Shown in pieces: positions 1-13,020 of a DNA stretch of 64,000 nucleotides; position 1 is the first letter of the stretch, and every line of letters starts with the position of its first letter. This DNA comes from Strigamia acuminata (lineage: Eukaryota > Arthropoda > Chilopoda > Geophilomorpha > Linotaeniidae), in contig OX442318.1 of NCBI GenBank assembly GCA_949358305.1, forward strand, positions 9,038,501 to 9,102,500. Reading direction: 5' to 3'. The position numbers and the translations under genes are program-made. A model generated the notes under the pieces. It saw only the letters and a list, made by a program, of their open reading frames with translations, was not told the origin of the DNA and made no database searches.

Positions 1-769
1 CCAAGTGATCACTGGTCTTGCTGGGTCTTGATGGTTGGCCCTCTTTGGAGCAAATTGGTATTTTAGATTTTTTTTTTATTTTTTTTTTAAATTGAAAAAA
101 AAATAATAATTGGGAATCACATGGAGGATGAAGTAGGATGATGCTAGGTAAGTGTTTTCCTTTTCCTTTTGTGTGTTTTAATAGTTAAGGTAGAATAGAG
201 CATTACTAATGGGCTTCCCTTGCTTTGTAACTGACCAATCATGTTGTGAATTTGTATCTTGTTCCCTTTCCTGAATACTTTGAAATTTATGTGTGAAGGG
301 AAGAAAAAATATGTTGATTAGTTTTTAATTTAAATGCTGAATGGATCTGGAGCACACATGAAGCAATTTGGGATTGATTTAGGGAATTTGGGCTCGGTTT
401 GGTTTTTTGGTGTTAAACGGTAGAAATAATTTTTTTTTTTTATAATTTGTTTTATGTATGAGTCAACATTTGGATTTGTCCAAAGGTTATTGGCAGATCG
501 AACTGAAAGCGGAATATATTTTTGCGCTGTGTAATGTAAACGTAAACAGTGGTTACGTATGCGAAGTGGATTATCGCTATTGTGAGTCCTCTATGGGATT
601 TAGGGTTAAGTTGGATTTTTTTTTGTAAATTTTGTAAATATTGTTGACTTGACGGTGGAAATTTCTGGTCAGGTAGAAATGAAACCATCACAACTTTTCC
701 GATATTTATCGGGTAAGTCGAAAATAATATTTTAAAAAAAAAAGTAAAAGTAAAAGACATTTTTGGAGT
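1..769. other. Upstream AT-rich sequence, no gene seen
   Basis: The stretch has homopolymer T runs and no reading frame with recognisable protein similarity on either strand. It may be intergenic, or intron of a gene starting to the left. Confidence 0.5.
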
Positions 770-1182
770 CCGATTGGTCGGTTGATGTTTAACGTATTCT
801 CAATCCCGCCAAACCCACTTTCGCCGTTTTATTCGCAATTGATTGCACCTAATACACAATTAGGCTTAAAAAAAAAACACTGCACAGATTTGAAAGTGGA
901 AACGAGTCCATTTCGTCAAAACGGGATTTATGTTTTCGCAGCCTCGTATCTGATTGGTGATTGCTTTTGTTTCAATTTGTGCTCGCGTTTATTGACACGT
1001 GCCACTCAAGCACCAGACCAGGTGTTGACAATTTCGTCTCATCGTTTCCTCCTCCTATTTTTCCCTTCAAAGAAAATCACATTTGACGTCAATTTTCCCA
1101 TTTTTCCCCCCATTATTATTACTTCTCAGCCGAAAAACGTTTGTGATTGTGTGTGTGAACATGATAAGATGATGATCCAGTG
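770..1182 (+). promoter_or_regulatory. Candidate promoter / 5' leader of pnt
   Basis: A less AT-biased stretch directly precedes the candidate first coding exon at 1183. It holds two inverted CCAAT boxes (GATTGGT near 773 and 953), an E-box CACGTG at 996-1001 and a perfect CRE palindrome TGACGTCA at 1084-1091. No TATA box was seen. The role is inferred from motif density and position only. Confidence 0.35.
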
Positions 1183-1254
1183 ATGAAACGCAGCAGCCGC
1201 GTCTCCGCGTTCGATATGAGTGACATTCCGGAGCACTGGTTGTGTCTCATTTCG
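1183..1254 (+). CDS. Candidate first coding exon (possibly pnt P2-like isoform)
   Basis: An ATG opens 24 codons that run into a good splice donor (TTCG|GTAGGT) at 1255. The peptide begins MKRSSRVSAF and ends CLIS; I do not recognise it as a known domain. Its position upstream of the pnt exons and the promoter-like sequence before it suggest a 5' exon. However, it ends in phase 0 while the next certain pnt exon (19418) needs phase 1, so at least one further exon would have to lie between them. It could also belong to another gene. Confidence 0.35.
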
Positions 1255-2360
1255 GTAGGTTACACTTTTTGATGCATTTTTGTATATTTTTCAATTTTGT
1301 GTGTCTTTTCGACCCCTCTAAGTCTACGTGCGGTGTTTACGTTTGTTATTATGTGATTTGGGAATATTATGGTGGGTATAATGTACTTTGGAGTATTTTT
1401 TTTTTCTAAAAAATTGAGGCCACTTGTGATTTTCGCATGGATCGTCACGACCGGACGTGGTGCATGCGTTGATCCGCATTGGGGATTGTAGGTTGTAGGG
1501 TGTTAAAATGTGAGGGTTATTTGATGTTTTTCAAGGTGTTTTGAGTTGGTTTAGCTAAAGTGTGATGCGGGTAAACCCTACACTTGCAAGGATGGTCACA
1601 AAAGGGATTTTTGATGTGTTTTTTTCGATTGTTTTTTTCTTGTTTTTGAGTGAAATTGATTTTTTTTTTTTTTGGAGGGATTTTTTTTGTTGTTTTTGTG
1701 GGTGTTGGTTTGTGATATTGTTGAATTTTTGGGTTTTTTTTTTTAGGGTTGAAATTTTATTTTAAAAGAAAATTTATGAAATCTTTGTAACAAGAAAAGT
1801 TTTCTGTTTCCTGTTTTTCTTTTTGTTGACTCCCAACTTTGCACTTGTTTCCTGCCTGCTAGAACTAGATGTTGCAATTTTTTTTATTTTATTTTGTTGG
1901 GTTTTTTTTTTCAACAAGTTTTATCAGTAATTGAAAATTAAAAAATATATTGTACTGTGGAAACTTTATCTCCAAAAATGTTTTTCTTTGTCTCAGAAGT
2001 TGCAGTCAACTCAAGTTGTTGCATTTTGTTTGATTTTTGAACTGCATTTGAAAATAGTTGGCAAAGTTATTGCAAATTTAATCATGTAGGCAATCTTTTT
2101 GCAGAATATAGTGTTATATACCGGGTGGCCCAAATAAAACCGGCCCAAAAATACCAGGTGTCTCAAAAAATGTATACACTGTTCAATTAAATATACATTA
2201 ATCATTAGTTGTGGACAGTGTTGTTTAATTAACGTTTCTGGTGCAGGTTTTTCCGTTCTTTCGTTTGGTGTTTAGTTTTTGACGATATATGTATACGTAT
2301 GTACATATTTTGAGTGTTTGTCAATTTATGTTATCAGTGTATAGTTTGGGCATGGTACAG

Positions 2361-2882
2361 TAACTCCTCAACTTATGAACAAGTATGGTTCCGATAACTT
2401 ATTCGTAAGTCGAATAGTTTGTAAGTCCAGCAAAGGCATGCAATGTGGAAAAATTATTCACCTAAATTAAACTAAACATTTTTGATTTCTTTAATTTTTT
2501 AAATTATAAATTAATAAGGATTCACATTAAATAACATTTAACAACAATAAGAACGTGGGTTTTGAGCTCAGCCTAGTGCCAGATACGTAAACTAACCTAT
2601 GCGTTGCCACGAATTTGAAGTTCGTATCACTAACCGCATTCAAAAATAAAATACTTGTGTTTTAACAATTTTAGTTCAAGTGTATTTTAAGTTTAAATTT
2701 TGAGTCTGAGAATTTTAACTATTTTATAAAACTGGATACGTGTATACGTATTTATGACATCATATTGAGGTTCCAGGTTACTTCATTGGGACGTCATTTT
2801 TGTTTTAAAATTGAAGTAAAACACAAAATATTTTAATTTTTGAATGCAGTTTGTAACTCGGCGTTCTTAAGTTGAGGAGTTA
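2361..2882. mobile_element. MITE with about 20-bp inverted ends and TA borders
   Basis: The left end reads TAACTCCTCAACTTATGAAC. The right end is the inverted complement with one or two changes, and both ends abut TA. No transposase is present. The length of about 520 bp and the TA borders suggest a non-autonomous Tc1/mariner-type element. A partial third end-like motif follows at about 2898. Confidence 0.6.
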
Positions 2883-4159
2883 TCGTAATTTCCCGGTAAC
2901 TCCTCACTTTTTGAAGTAACGAATCTTTAAAATCTGTAAATCTACAAAACAAGTGCGTAAACCCCAGAACTTCTGAAAAACTACTTTAGTTGGAACAATC
3001 CCACCAACAAACTCAAAAAACATGAAACCCTAACCCAAAAATCCCCAAAACCCTACCAGTAAACTATCAAATAACTACCACCACATAAAAGAAGAAAAAT
3101 TCTCTCCTGCAAGCCTAGAAACATGTTAAAAAGCCTAGTTAACCTTATCTCTTAAACAACAGGTGGAAACCGTGCAGCTTTGAAGACATGGGGGAGAAGA
3201 GAAGTTGTTTTTGGGACAAACAGATGCTGGTCGAGTCCAACAAATTACCAGGGATCTTGAGATTTAGGGGAAAATCGAAATTTTTCATTAGCTCTGCTTG
3301 TTTGAATGAGGCTCAGGAGGGGGGTTGCTGAACTACAAAAACCTTTTTTTTTTAATTTTTTTTTTTAAAATTTAGTTACAAGTTGTTAGCTCACAGCAAC
3401 AGATTGATCAAATGATTGTCATCAAGGGTAAGCTGGCAGTGGGGGGAATGGCCACTTGCTAGGGAAAGGAAGCAGACAGGTGGCAAGCAGCAAATTAGTC
3501 ACCAAGGACACAAAATGGCAGCCAAGGAAAGCCATGGAGAAGGTGTTGAGTGTGGAATATCTGTGGAACCTTTTCCTTGGTGATTTGTGCTGAGGGGCAA
3601 CAGCTTAGTGAGTGAAAAATGATGTCATTTTGAAGATTTTCTATGTTTTTTATTAGTGGATTGGGAAATAAATGAATTGGGTTTAATTCAGAAGGTGATG
3701 TGTGGTTTTTTTTTTTTTTTTTTTTTTTTAATTGGTCTGCATCCTGTTGCATAAACATGGGTTGGGAGTTTGGTGTAGTGTAATGTGTGTGTGTAATGCT
3801 GGTTGCTCTTGACAACTTTGGTCAGTCAGGTGTGATGTTGAGTCAGTTGTGGATGGTCGTTTTTTGATGTGGGGTTGGTGTTGTTGGTTGGGTTTTGGTA
3901 AAGGCAGATGGTGGGATTTTTTGGATGTGTTTATGTATGTATGGGAATGATTAAATTATTATTTTTTTTTTTAATTTTTGGATTGGGTTTGAGACAGGTG
4001 GTTGGTTTGTTTGTTGTATAATTTAATTATATGTTGGGTGGTAATTTAAAATGGGGAAAAATGAATTAATTTTGTTTGGAGGTGGTTTTTGGAGATAGAG
4101 GTTTGTGCTGTTTGGTTTTTGTTGGGGAAAGTGGGGAAGTTTGTGTGTGACAATGGGAA

Positions 4160-4560
4160 AAGCAATTTTACAACAATAAGAGAGAGAGAAAAACAAATTT
4201 ACAACAATAAGAGAAAAAAAAACAAATTTACAACAATAAGAAAAACCAATTTTACAACGAAAAGAAAAATTATTTTACAATAATTAAAAAAGCAAAATTT
4301 TTACAACAACAAAACAATTTTACAACAATAAGTAAAACCAATTTTAAACCATTTTAAAATAATTAAAAAGAAAAAAAATTGTACAACAATTAAAAAGAAA
4401 AAGATTTTTACAACAATTAAAAAGAAAAAAAAATTACAACAACTAAAAAGAAAAAAAATTTACAACAATTAAAAAAAAAATTTAAACAATTTAAAGAATA
4501 AACAATTTAAAACAATTTAAAACAATTTTACAACAAAAATTTATTTCAATTCAACAATTA
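4160..4560. repeat. Degenerate A-rich tandem array (CAACAATAAR type)
   Basis: Successive units of roughly 22-26 bp share ACAACAATWA followed by A/G-rich spacers. The array decays toward the right. No coding function is seen. Confidence 0.75.
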
Positions 4561-6184
4561 ATTTGAAGCTCACCCATTTCCCAATTCCAAAACAAAAACA
4601 AAAACAAAAAAATTCAACGAAGTCCAAAGACACAAATAGAAACTCCATTTAAACATTTGCCAAAACCAACACTTGAAAACTCTCCTTTGAAAAGACTTTG
4701 AAACCCCACTCAATCTGAAAAGTGATACATCTAATGAGCTGCATATCAAATTGCTCATTAATCAAGCTTCCCAAACCTCGCTTGCAGGTGGACTCGGCAA
4801 CCCAACTTCAACTTATGACATCACCATCAACTGAATGATTCATAATCACAAATCAAACTTTAAAAAAAAAAAAAAAATTAAAAAAAAAATTAAAAAATTA
4901 AAAATAAAAATTTTCATAATCAATGACTAATTATTTCACCACTACACACTCATTTGAAAAAAAAATATTAAAAAATTTGCGAAACTTTCCCAACCCATTT
5001 TTAAAAAACAACTTTTTCTCCCTCCAAAGTGGAATGGTCGTAACTTCTCCTTACATGGTCTGACTGGCGCCAGCAACGAGTTCATTCATAAACACATTTG
5101 GCCCAGAGGGCTTTACACTACTCGTTCACGACCCCCCTCAACACCCCTCTACCTCCACATCATCTTCTTCTCACACAAACTCGATTCCCACTCCAGGTCT
5201 GGTTGGTTTCATTCATAAAAATGGTGGCCCCTCGGGGGTTTCGAGTCACGCCTCAAATTTGACCAAAAAAAAAATGAAAAAAAAAGTTCAACTTCCTCTT
5301 GCCCTTTTCCAAGTCGAGTTGGCAACATCAGGTGATGATGTTTTTTTTTTTGTTTTTTTTTTGGCTTTCAAATTTTTCTTTTCAAGGGTTGTGGAGTTTT
5401 GAATTGGTGTTTGGGAGTTTTAAGACACCTGAAAGTTTTGCAGGTGAAAATGGAATTGGGTTTTTGGGCATTGGAAAGATGTAGGGGAATTCTTGACATT
5501 TTCCTTGAGAGCAGCTGGTATTACTCAAATAAATTTTTTTTTTTTAAATTCTTTACCCTCTTTGGTAGAAAAAAATTTGGAGAGAAAAAAAGGTTCTCTG
5601 GTGCTTTGAAGTTGATGTTTTGAATGGGAATGGTTGACTTTTTTTTGAATTTCTTTGAAGTAAACTGTTGTCGTTAACACCTGCTCTTCTGGTAGTCGAA
5701 GTTGTGGAAGCCGCAGTAGCACGGATGATTGATTTAACATCGCATTGTGTTGGTATGATATTAAACATAAACATCCATCTAGATGAGAGTACACATTGTG
5801 AGGTGCCTTTTTGAATCTGGTTCAGAGTATTGATGCAAACGCGTGTAGCCCAAAATTATCTAGTTTAAAACAACGTTTAAAACATTCAGAGACTTCTCAA
5901 CTTATGATCATCCAAGTTACGGACTTTCGGAGATGGGAAGTTTAAACTTGTGGTGTATTTGCACCACAAGGAATTGTGCAGGCTCAAGCACAGTTAGGAA
6001 GTATTGGCAACAATGCAATGTATAAAGTATCATGCAGCTTCCAGATTTTGTCCTAGCAACGGTTGATCAGGTATGAAACAATAAAGGATCTTCACTTCTA
6101 TTAGAGGAGTGAAGGGAGACATGTTTTAGGCACAAAATCCTGGCTGGTTATTTTGCATCTTGGGGCAAAGATGTAAAACCCTCT

Positions 6185-6300
6185 TTGAGCAGCGTGCCGT
6201 TATACGTGAAATTGCCCGTATGAAACGGGGTTTACCGGCACAAACCCGCGCTACAGCGACATGCCGCTTAAAGCAGGGTATTACGGTACTTGTTCGCTAG
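6185..6300 (-). mobile_element. Short GC-richer repeat, inverted relative of the 60.43-kb copy
   Basis: It contains ACGGGGTTTACCGGCA and GGGTATTACGGTAC. The same two blocks, in the same order and similar spacing, occur in the reverse complement of 60428-60545. Sharing across 54 kb in otherwise AT-rich DNA marks a dispersed short element, probably a MITE. Its ends are not resolved. Confidence 0.5.
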
Positions 6301-7899
6301 CTGAGGAGTTTCTGGGCCGCTGTACTGGGCGCGACATAGCCAGGCGAGACATCGCGCTTCGAAATGCGTACGTTATTTCGAAGCGCGACTGTCGCGTTTC
6401 GACATGCGGAAGGATTTTGAAGTATATTTCGTAGTATAAAGCCAGTTGCAGAATTCCCTGTGCATGGTCAGTTGATTGTCTATTGGCTACATGCATTAGT
6501 CTTATAATTTTGTAGGCAATACCGTCCAAACTTTCTGTAGGATAGTCTAGGTTTGGGCATCCTGTAGGACAAACAAGGTATGAGCTTTGTTCTTGCAGAC
6601 TTTGAAGCCGTAGTTTTTTACAACTATTTAAAATAAGAAAGGAGGATTTTAATTCAACTTGTGGAGTAAGCAAGTAACCTAACCATAGTGATGTTACAAG
6701 ACAATTTATTGTCAGTCTTCCACACATCACAGAGCACAAACAAACTTCATTGGAACAGAGGGGAAGTGACTATTTAAGGGCGGATGAGCCTGAAAACTAG
6801 GGATGATAACAGTGGATAATGACCACTAGAGCTGTTGTTTGGAAAGCTTTTCATCATAATTTTTTAAGAGTTGAATATCATTCTCCACAATACAATTGCT
6901 ACACCATGCATATTATGCCTAGTAATGCTAAAATAAAGTAAATAAACTCATTAACAAGCTTGGCAATCGCCATGTTGGATACTGCGGAGAAAGGCTTATG
7001 GAAAGACTAGCGTATTTTAATTGTCATTTATGTCTTTTTAGTAGTCACAGTCTGTTTAATTTCCACTAGGGTTGAATAATGGGCAAGTTTTTTGTATTGT
7101 TTTAGCCCAGTTGTGATTATTGGTTTTAATAGTCACACACCCTGGTGTTGGTTTTTAGCTTTCTTTGAAGTTTATTGCTGTAGATGCCAGTGGTAAGTCA
7201 TTTCTAGTGACTTTAAAAGGGCAATAACCAACTAACTGTCATGTCTAGTGTTTGCTGAGTGTATAATTATCATAAGTGTAGGCTTAACATAGGTTAAGGG
7301 GATTTTTTTCCCATCTTAAACAGGAAAAAAATGGATGAGTGGAGGGGTTTGTGTTTCATTTCATTCATGTGTTCTGCCACTATACGTCTTCTTTTTTGGA
7401 GGAAAAAAAATATTTTTTGTTTCCTTCGCTCAGCATGTGTACGACATATGGAAAACACGTGTCTTGCCTCACTAATTTCACCTTTGGTAATGTAAAGTAA
7501 GGGGAAATGGAAGCTATAATCAAGTTTTTGTCAATGAATTTGTGGTTAGTATTTTTTGTTGTTGGAAATTTGCAATGGAAATTGAGGTTTGTGAGTGGAA
7601 TAATGGAAATAAATTGTTGTTGTTGTTTTTTAATAATGAAGAGAAAGGTGGAAAAGTAATGAAAGTGAGTTGTAAAGAAGTTTGAATGAGTCAGCTAAGG
7701 GTGATGGAAGTTAGTTGTTACCATGACAACTGATGCAAGAAGTGATTCATAGAGGGACAAATGTAGGGCTGTCCCCTAAGAGATCTCTGGATAATCCCAA
7801 GGGGGGGAAAAAGTAAGTTTGTAATGTAATTTTTTAGTTTTCGCACACCGAAATATCACTAAAGTGTCAATAAGGTTTTATGATAACAAATAATTGTTG

Positions 7900-8335
7900 T
7901 AACAATGTCTTATTATGGTTACAACGTTGGAAATATGATGAAACAATGTTGAATTTTGGTTACAATGGTGAAATTATGTTGAAACAATATTGTATTTTGG
8001 TTACAATGTTGAAACAATGTTGTATTTTTGTTATAATATTGAAATTATGTTGAAACAATGTTGAATTTTGGTTACAATATTGAAATTATGTTGAAACAAT
8101 GTTATATTTTGGTTCTAACATTGAAATTATGTTGAAACAATGTTATATTTTGGTTCTGACATTGAAATTATGTTGAAACAATGTTATATTTTGGTTCTAA
8201 CATTGAAATTATGTTGAAACAATGTTATATTTTTGTTCTAACATTGAAATTATGTTGAAACAATGTTATATTTTGGTTCTAACATTGAAATTATGTTGAA
8301 ACAATGTTATATTTTGGTTCTGACATTGAAATTAC
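7900..8335. repeat. 41-bp minisatellite
   Basis: Late copies share a 41-bp period around TTGAAATTATGTTGAAACAA followed by TGTTATATTTTGGTTCTAAC. Early copies are more divergent and of mixed length. Confidence 0.85.
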
Positions 8336-8443
8336 TGTCTCCTTTGAGACTGCAATAAATAATAAATAAAAAATAAGAAGCAATTAAGTAGGCTGGCCTC
8401 GAGGTGGGTCATTTTATGAATGAAAATTTTTTGCGTTGACCAG

Positions 8444-8485
8444 GAGGCGCCACTCACCTATGATAATGTGACGGATCCATCCGGA
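8444..8485 (+). CDS. Candidate small internal exon, unassigned
   Basis: An acceptor-like CAG is followed by 14 codons (EAPLTYDNVTDPSG) and a GTAATT donor. Composition is coding-like against its surroundings, and the frame stays open further if the donor is ignored. Phase 0 at both ends would fit the 1183 exon but not the phase-1 exon at 19418. Evidence is weak. Confidence 0.2.
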
Positions 8486-9074
8486 GTAATTTCATACAGC
8501 GTAACCGGAAATACCCACACCTGTATACGTTGTGATTTTTTTCTCCAATGTTTTGGTTGCCCATTGAGAGGAAAATGTTGGGTCCAGTGGAGAGAGACAA
8601 GGGGGGGGGGGGGTATGGTAGAGATTAGAGCAAAAATGGGGTTGGATGTGGAGACAGGAAATAATTTAGTAATAGAGGGGGAGGGAGGTGGTGAAGTTGG
8701 TTATGGTGCAGGGAACAGGATGGAAGAGACGGGAGTGTGAGTTGAACCGTTAATGAGGGAATTATGAGGGGTATAAAATATTGGGATTAGGATGGAATCA
8801 GTGGACTTGATTTTGGGTTTTTGATTTTTTTTTGTTTTGTTTTTATCGCGGGTGTTTTGGGGTCTCTGTGGGTGTGGGATTTAACCTTGGGTGTTGGGGC
8901 TTTGGTTTCGAGTTGTGGTTTGTCCAGGAAAAGTCGTTAAATGGTGTTATCTGGGAGTTTGTTGCAGGTTGGGGTGGGAATGGAAAGAGAGGTTTGAATT
9001 TTGTGTTTTGTGAATTTATTGTGTTGGTTTAGCATTTTTTTGGTGATTTTTTTGGTGGGTTTTGTGTTGTTTTA

Positions 9075-9710
9075 ATGTTATAACTATAATTTGGTATTGT
9101 TTTAACTTTATATCAAAGTTATAGGCAAAATTCAACGTTATTTCAAAGTTATAGCCAAATTTCAACGTTATTTTAAAGTTATAGGCAAAATTCAACGTTA
9201 TTTCAAAGTTATAGCCAAAATTCAACGTTATTTTAAAGTTATAGGCAAAATTCAACGTTATTTCAAAGTTATAGCCAAAATTCAACCTTATTTCAACGTT
9301 ATAACCAAAATTCAACGTTATTTCAATGATATTTTAAAGTTATAACCAAAAATTAACGTTATTTTTAAGTTATAACTAAAAATTAACGTTATTTTAACCT
9401 TACAACCAAAAATTAACGTTATTTTAAAGTTATAACCAAAATTCAACGTTATTTCAACGATATTTTAAAGTTATAACCAAAATTCAACGTTATTTCAACG
9501 ATATTTTAAAGTTATAACCAAAATTCAACGTTATTTCAACGATATTTTAAAGTTATAACCAAAAACTAACGTTATTTTAAAGTTATAACCAAAAATTAAC
9601 GTTATTTTAAAGTTATAACCAAAATTCAACGTTATTTCAAAGTTATAGTCAAAATTCAACGTTATTTCAACGATGCTTCACCATTACAATCAAAATTTAA
9701 CGTCATTTCG
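9075..9710. repeat. Minisatellite with mixed 30-bp and 41-bp units
   Basis: Units built on ACCAAAATTCAACGTTATTT occur in a 30-bp form ending TTAAAGTTATA and in a 41-bp form with an extra CAACGATATTT. The difference is 11 bp, about one helical turn. Confidence 0.85.
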
Positions 9711-10554
9711 GCATTGTTTCAACATTCCTGCCCAATTCTAAATGAAAAGCTTTTAGACAAATTCAACTACAATGTGTTTCCAACTGCAGAAAGAATGTTT
9801 TTGAAAAGAGATTTGCCACTTGTAGGAATGCCGGGAATTTGTTTACTTAATGCCAGCCTCCTTTCTGTGTTGTCATTTTTCCCTTTGACTTGTTGACATT
9901 GTCAAGTGACAAAAGCGGAGCTTGTGGGGTAGATGAAGAATTGAAAGTTGGGTTTTCAAGTGGGTAATGGCACCAAGTGTAAGTCTGTGGGTCACTTCTA
10001 TTCTCTCCCCTCGTCCATTTTAACCGGGGTCCGACTGCGGTGCCTCCTCCCCTCAGTCTTGTGTACCTCATTCATAGTTAATGACGTGCAACAAATTGTT
10101 CTTGGAATGACACGGGTGTATGTTGCGCTAGTGAAGTTGGCCCTTTCTACTCTTTGTTGTGCAGTCCACGCTCGAATCCTTCACGCTTTGATTGACCTTT
10201 TATTCACTGCCCGTAGGAGGGGGCTGCTTTTTTTTTTTTTCTCGTTGTTTTTTTTTCGAGACTACTGTTTTAAGCTGACGGAAAAATGAATGTCTGGACG
10301 TCTACGGCAAAGCGTACACGCGAAAAGGGAGATTCGTCTGATTACGCCGTTCCTAAAGTTTTGTTTTCTTTGTTATCCGCATTTTACTTCGGAGATGTGA
10401 CGTTATTTCCGGCCAAGTAACTTTCTGGGTCAAGCATAGATCATTAAAAGTGTATAAAATATCTCGAATAGTCCATCAAAAGAGGTCTAAAATGGTGGAT
10501 TGGATTAATATGTATGCGTGGTTTATTTGTGAACGTTTTAGTGGGGAAAATAAA

Positions 10555-11035
10555 TAATAATAAAAGAGGTAAATGGTGGAAAATCAATCTCAAAACGACT
10601 AAAATGGTAGAAAATCAATCTCAAAACGACTAAAATGGCAGAAAATCAAATTCAAAACGTCTAAAATGGTGGAAAATCAAATTCAAAACGTCTAAAATGG
10701 TGGAAATTCAAATTCAAAACGTCTAAAATGGTGGAAAATCAAATTCAAAACGTCTAAAATGGTGGAAAATCAAATTCAAAACGTCTAAAATGGTGAAAAA
10801 TCAATCTTAAAACGACTAAAATGGTAGAAAATCAATCTCAAAACGTCTAAAATTGTGGTAAATCAATCTCAAAACGTCTAAAATGGTTGAAAATCAATCT
10901 CAAAACGACTAAAATGGTAGAAAATCAAATTCAAAACGTCTAAAATGATAGTAAATCAATCTCAAAACATCTAAAATGGTGAAAATGAATCTCAAAACGT
11001 CTAAAATGCTTGAAAATCATTCAAAAACATCAAAA
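10555..11035. repeat. 31-bp minisatellite
   Basis: About 15 tandem copies of a 31-bp unit containing AAAATGGTGGAAAATCAAAT and TCAAAACGTCT, with point variants such as ATTC/ATCTC and GTCT/GACT. Confidence 0.9.
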
Positions 11036-12315
11036 ATAATAATGACATTGAGTGTATCGATTAAAGCACATTGTATAACAGCCTGGGTTTGAATTCTAGG
11101 TGCAGGTCAATGATATATATGGACACAAAATCTTTTTCGTTGACCTTTTCCTCGAAATGATCATTTGTTTTGAGGGATTTCTTCTGATTGAACCTCTATG
11201 ATGAAACCTTCAAGCCGGATTGAAATCCACTGATGATTTTCCAAAGGCTGTTATGAGAGAACTCAAGTTGAAATGATGTCATCACCTTGACTCGTTTCTA
11301 AGCTACAGAATGTGTGTGTGGATGCTGGGAGATGGCAAACGATGTAAACGTTTGGTGACGATTTTTTAAAAAATTCAATTAAATTACAAATAAATTGATT
11401 GTGATTGAAATTTTATTTGCTATGGGTGTTTGCAACAGAAGGAAATTAGTTGGCAAGTTTTGACTAGCTGAACTAATTGGACATCGCGGCAGGGGGGTCC
11501 ATGAAGAAAGTTGTGTAGATGATTACCGTTTAATGAATGGGACGCGAGATTCATTAGTTGTCTATACAGGGGGACAGCGTGGGAAATGGATTGAAATTGA
11601 GCCTGGAGAGACCTTTCTTTCTTTTTTCTCTCTTTTCTTTCATTAGAAATTCGAATGGTGTCTTCATTTACATGAATTGAATTTAAGGGTCACGAGTTTT
11701 CGACCCCCGTGTTACTCGGAGGTGTTTGAAGAGGTCAATGCGGTTTATGGAAAGCGTGTAATTGGCTCCTGCGCGTCACTTTGTTAAGGTTAATAAAAAA
11801 AAAAGGTGAAAAATATGGTGGGAAATTTGTTCTCCGGGACAGGTGGAAGAGGAAATAGGAAGAGCTATTAGCCAAGAAGCGAAGGACGGTTTGTCGAGTT
11901 TACGGAAACCAGGACACTACGCAAACGACGAACTTAAAGTTGTTTAAATGGATAAATATGTTTATATGCTGAAGAAATTAATGTTGCATGCGTTACTAGT
12001 TATCGTTAAGGTGGGTTCACACTTGTATTTACACTATGAAGTAACGCAGCGCAATGTTGCTGCGCATTGCTTTGTTGGATTGTTTTAGCAGTAAAGTAAG
12101 AAAAAAGCTACTTCAAATTAATATGCTGTTATTATTCTAAGTTTTCTTTATTGATGAATTGTGCATTATTAAATCAGACTTGACTTGGTTTTCACTGAAT
12201 GCAGTCCTGTTTCTTGTCTCTCTTCCTCTAGCACCTGGACCTTAGGTTGTTATTTCTTACATACTGTGTTTATTATCCTTTATTATATCCTTGAAGTAGG
12301 AAGTAACGTAAAAAA

Positions 12316-12389
12316 GTAACTAGCGTATTTCTTCGATTGTACGACGCAATGCGCAGTGCGTCTTAGAATTGAAGAAATATGCTAGTTAC
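12316..12389. repeat. Long imperfect palindrome (hairpin)
   Basis: The arms GTAACTAGCGTATTTCTTC and GAAGAAATATGCTAGTTAC pair with one mismatch. The loop itself contains the nested pair GACGCA / TGCGTC. A shorter GC-rich palindrome lies near 12044-12070. It could be a foldback element or an extruding regulatory hairpin. Confidence 0.7.
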
Positions 12390-12589
12390 GGTTATGACTT
12401 TCTGGACTAGAAAGTCATGCCGCAGGGACATCGAAGTTGGCGGAGCGCAAAAACCGCAAGAGCTAGGTGTCTGAAAGTATGGAAATAGTCTAGAAACTCC
12501 ATTTTCTTTCATTGTTAATTTGTGACGCTGCTCTGGCGTAGTGCCACCTATGTATTTCGACTATGAATAAACACTTATGCTAATATTCT

Positions 12590-13020
12590 TGTACGTGATG
12601 CCTCGTGTCTGACTACATCGGACTACATCCACTCAAGATCGAAAGGCATTCAGTGGAAAACTCTTTTCGAAATGCATCTGCGTGTTTTCTGACGGAAACA
12701 CTTTCGTCCGTTCTCATCGCTATTGTTAGCGGTGGGAATGACGACGGCAGATGGAATATTCGGAAAGCGTTTTCTGTCACGCTGATAGCGAATGCATCGG
12801 AGCCACCCTTCCCGCCAACGACTCCTCCCCATGACGTCATGTGCACACCTGAAGGGGGATCGGTTCCCACACTCGCAAGTCAGTCTTGGCACGACATATG
12901 CCCTCTGTCGTTAGGCTTATTTGCAAGTTTGGTGACAGTTCACCCACGCGTTTTTTCAAGCCTTGTTTGCGGGGTTAAAAGGGTTATGGAGGCGGGAATT
13001 GGGGGGACGGGGAATTAGCC
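12590..13020. promoter_or_regulatory. Higher-complexity island with CRE, possible regulatory region
   Basis: This stretch is richer in C and G than its surroundings and open in several frames on both strands, which is typical of composition rather than coding. It holds a perfect TGACGTCA at 12832-12839. I recognise no protein in it. Confidence 0.25.

Noticed and set aside
6281-6739. 152-codon minus-strand frame
   Set aside because: Overlaps the MITE-like repeat at 6.2 kb and shows no family similarity that I recognise.
9016-9315. Minus-strand frame with NFGYNFEITL repeats
   Set aside because: Translation of the 30/41-bp minisatellite.
12605-13018. 137-codon plus-strand frame
   Set aside because: Overlapping frames are open on the minus strand too, no recognisable domain, no splice context; treated as a possible regulatory island.
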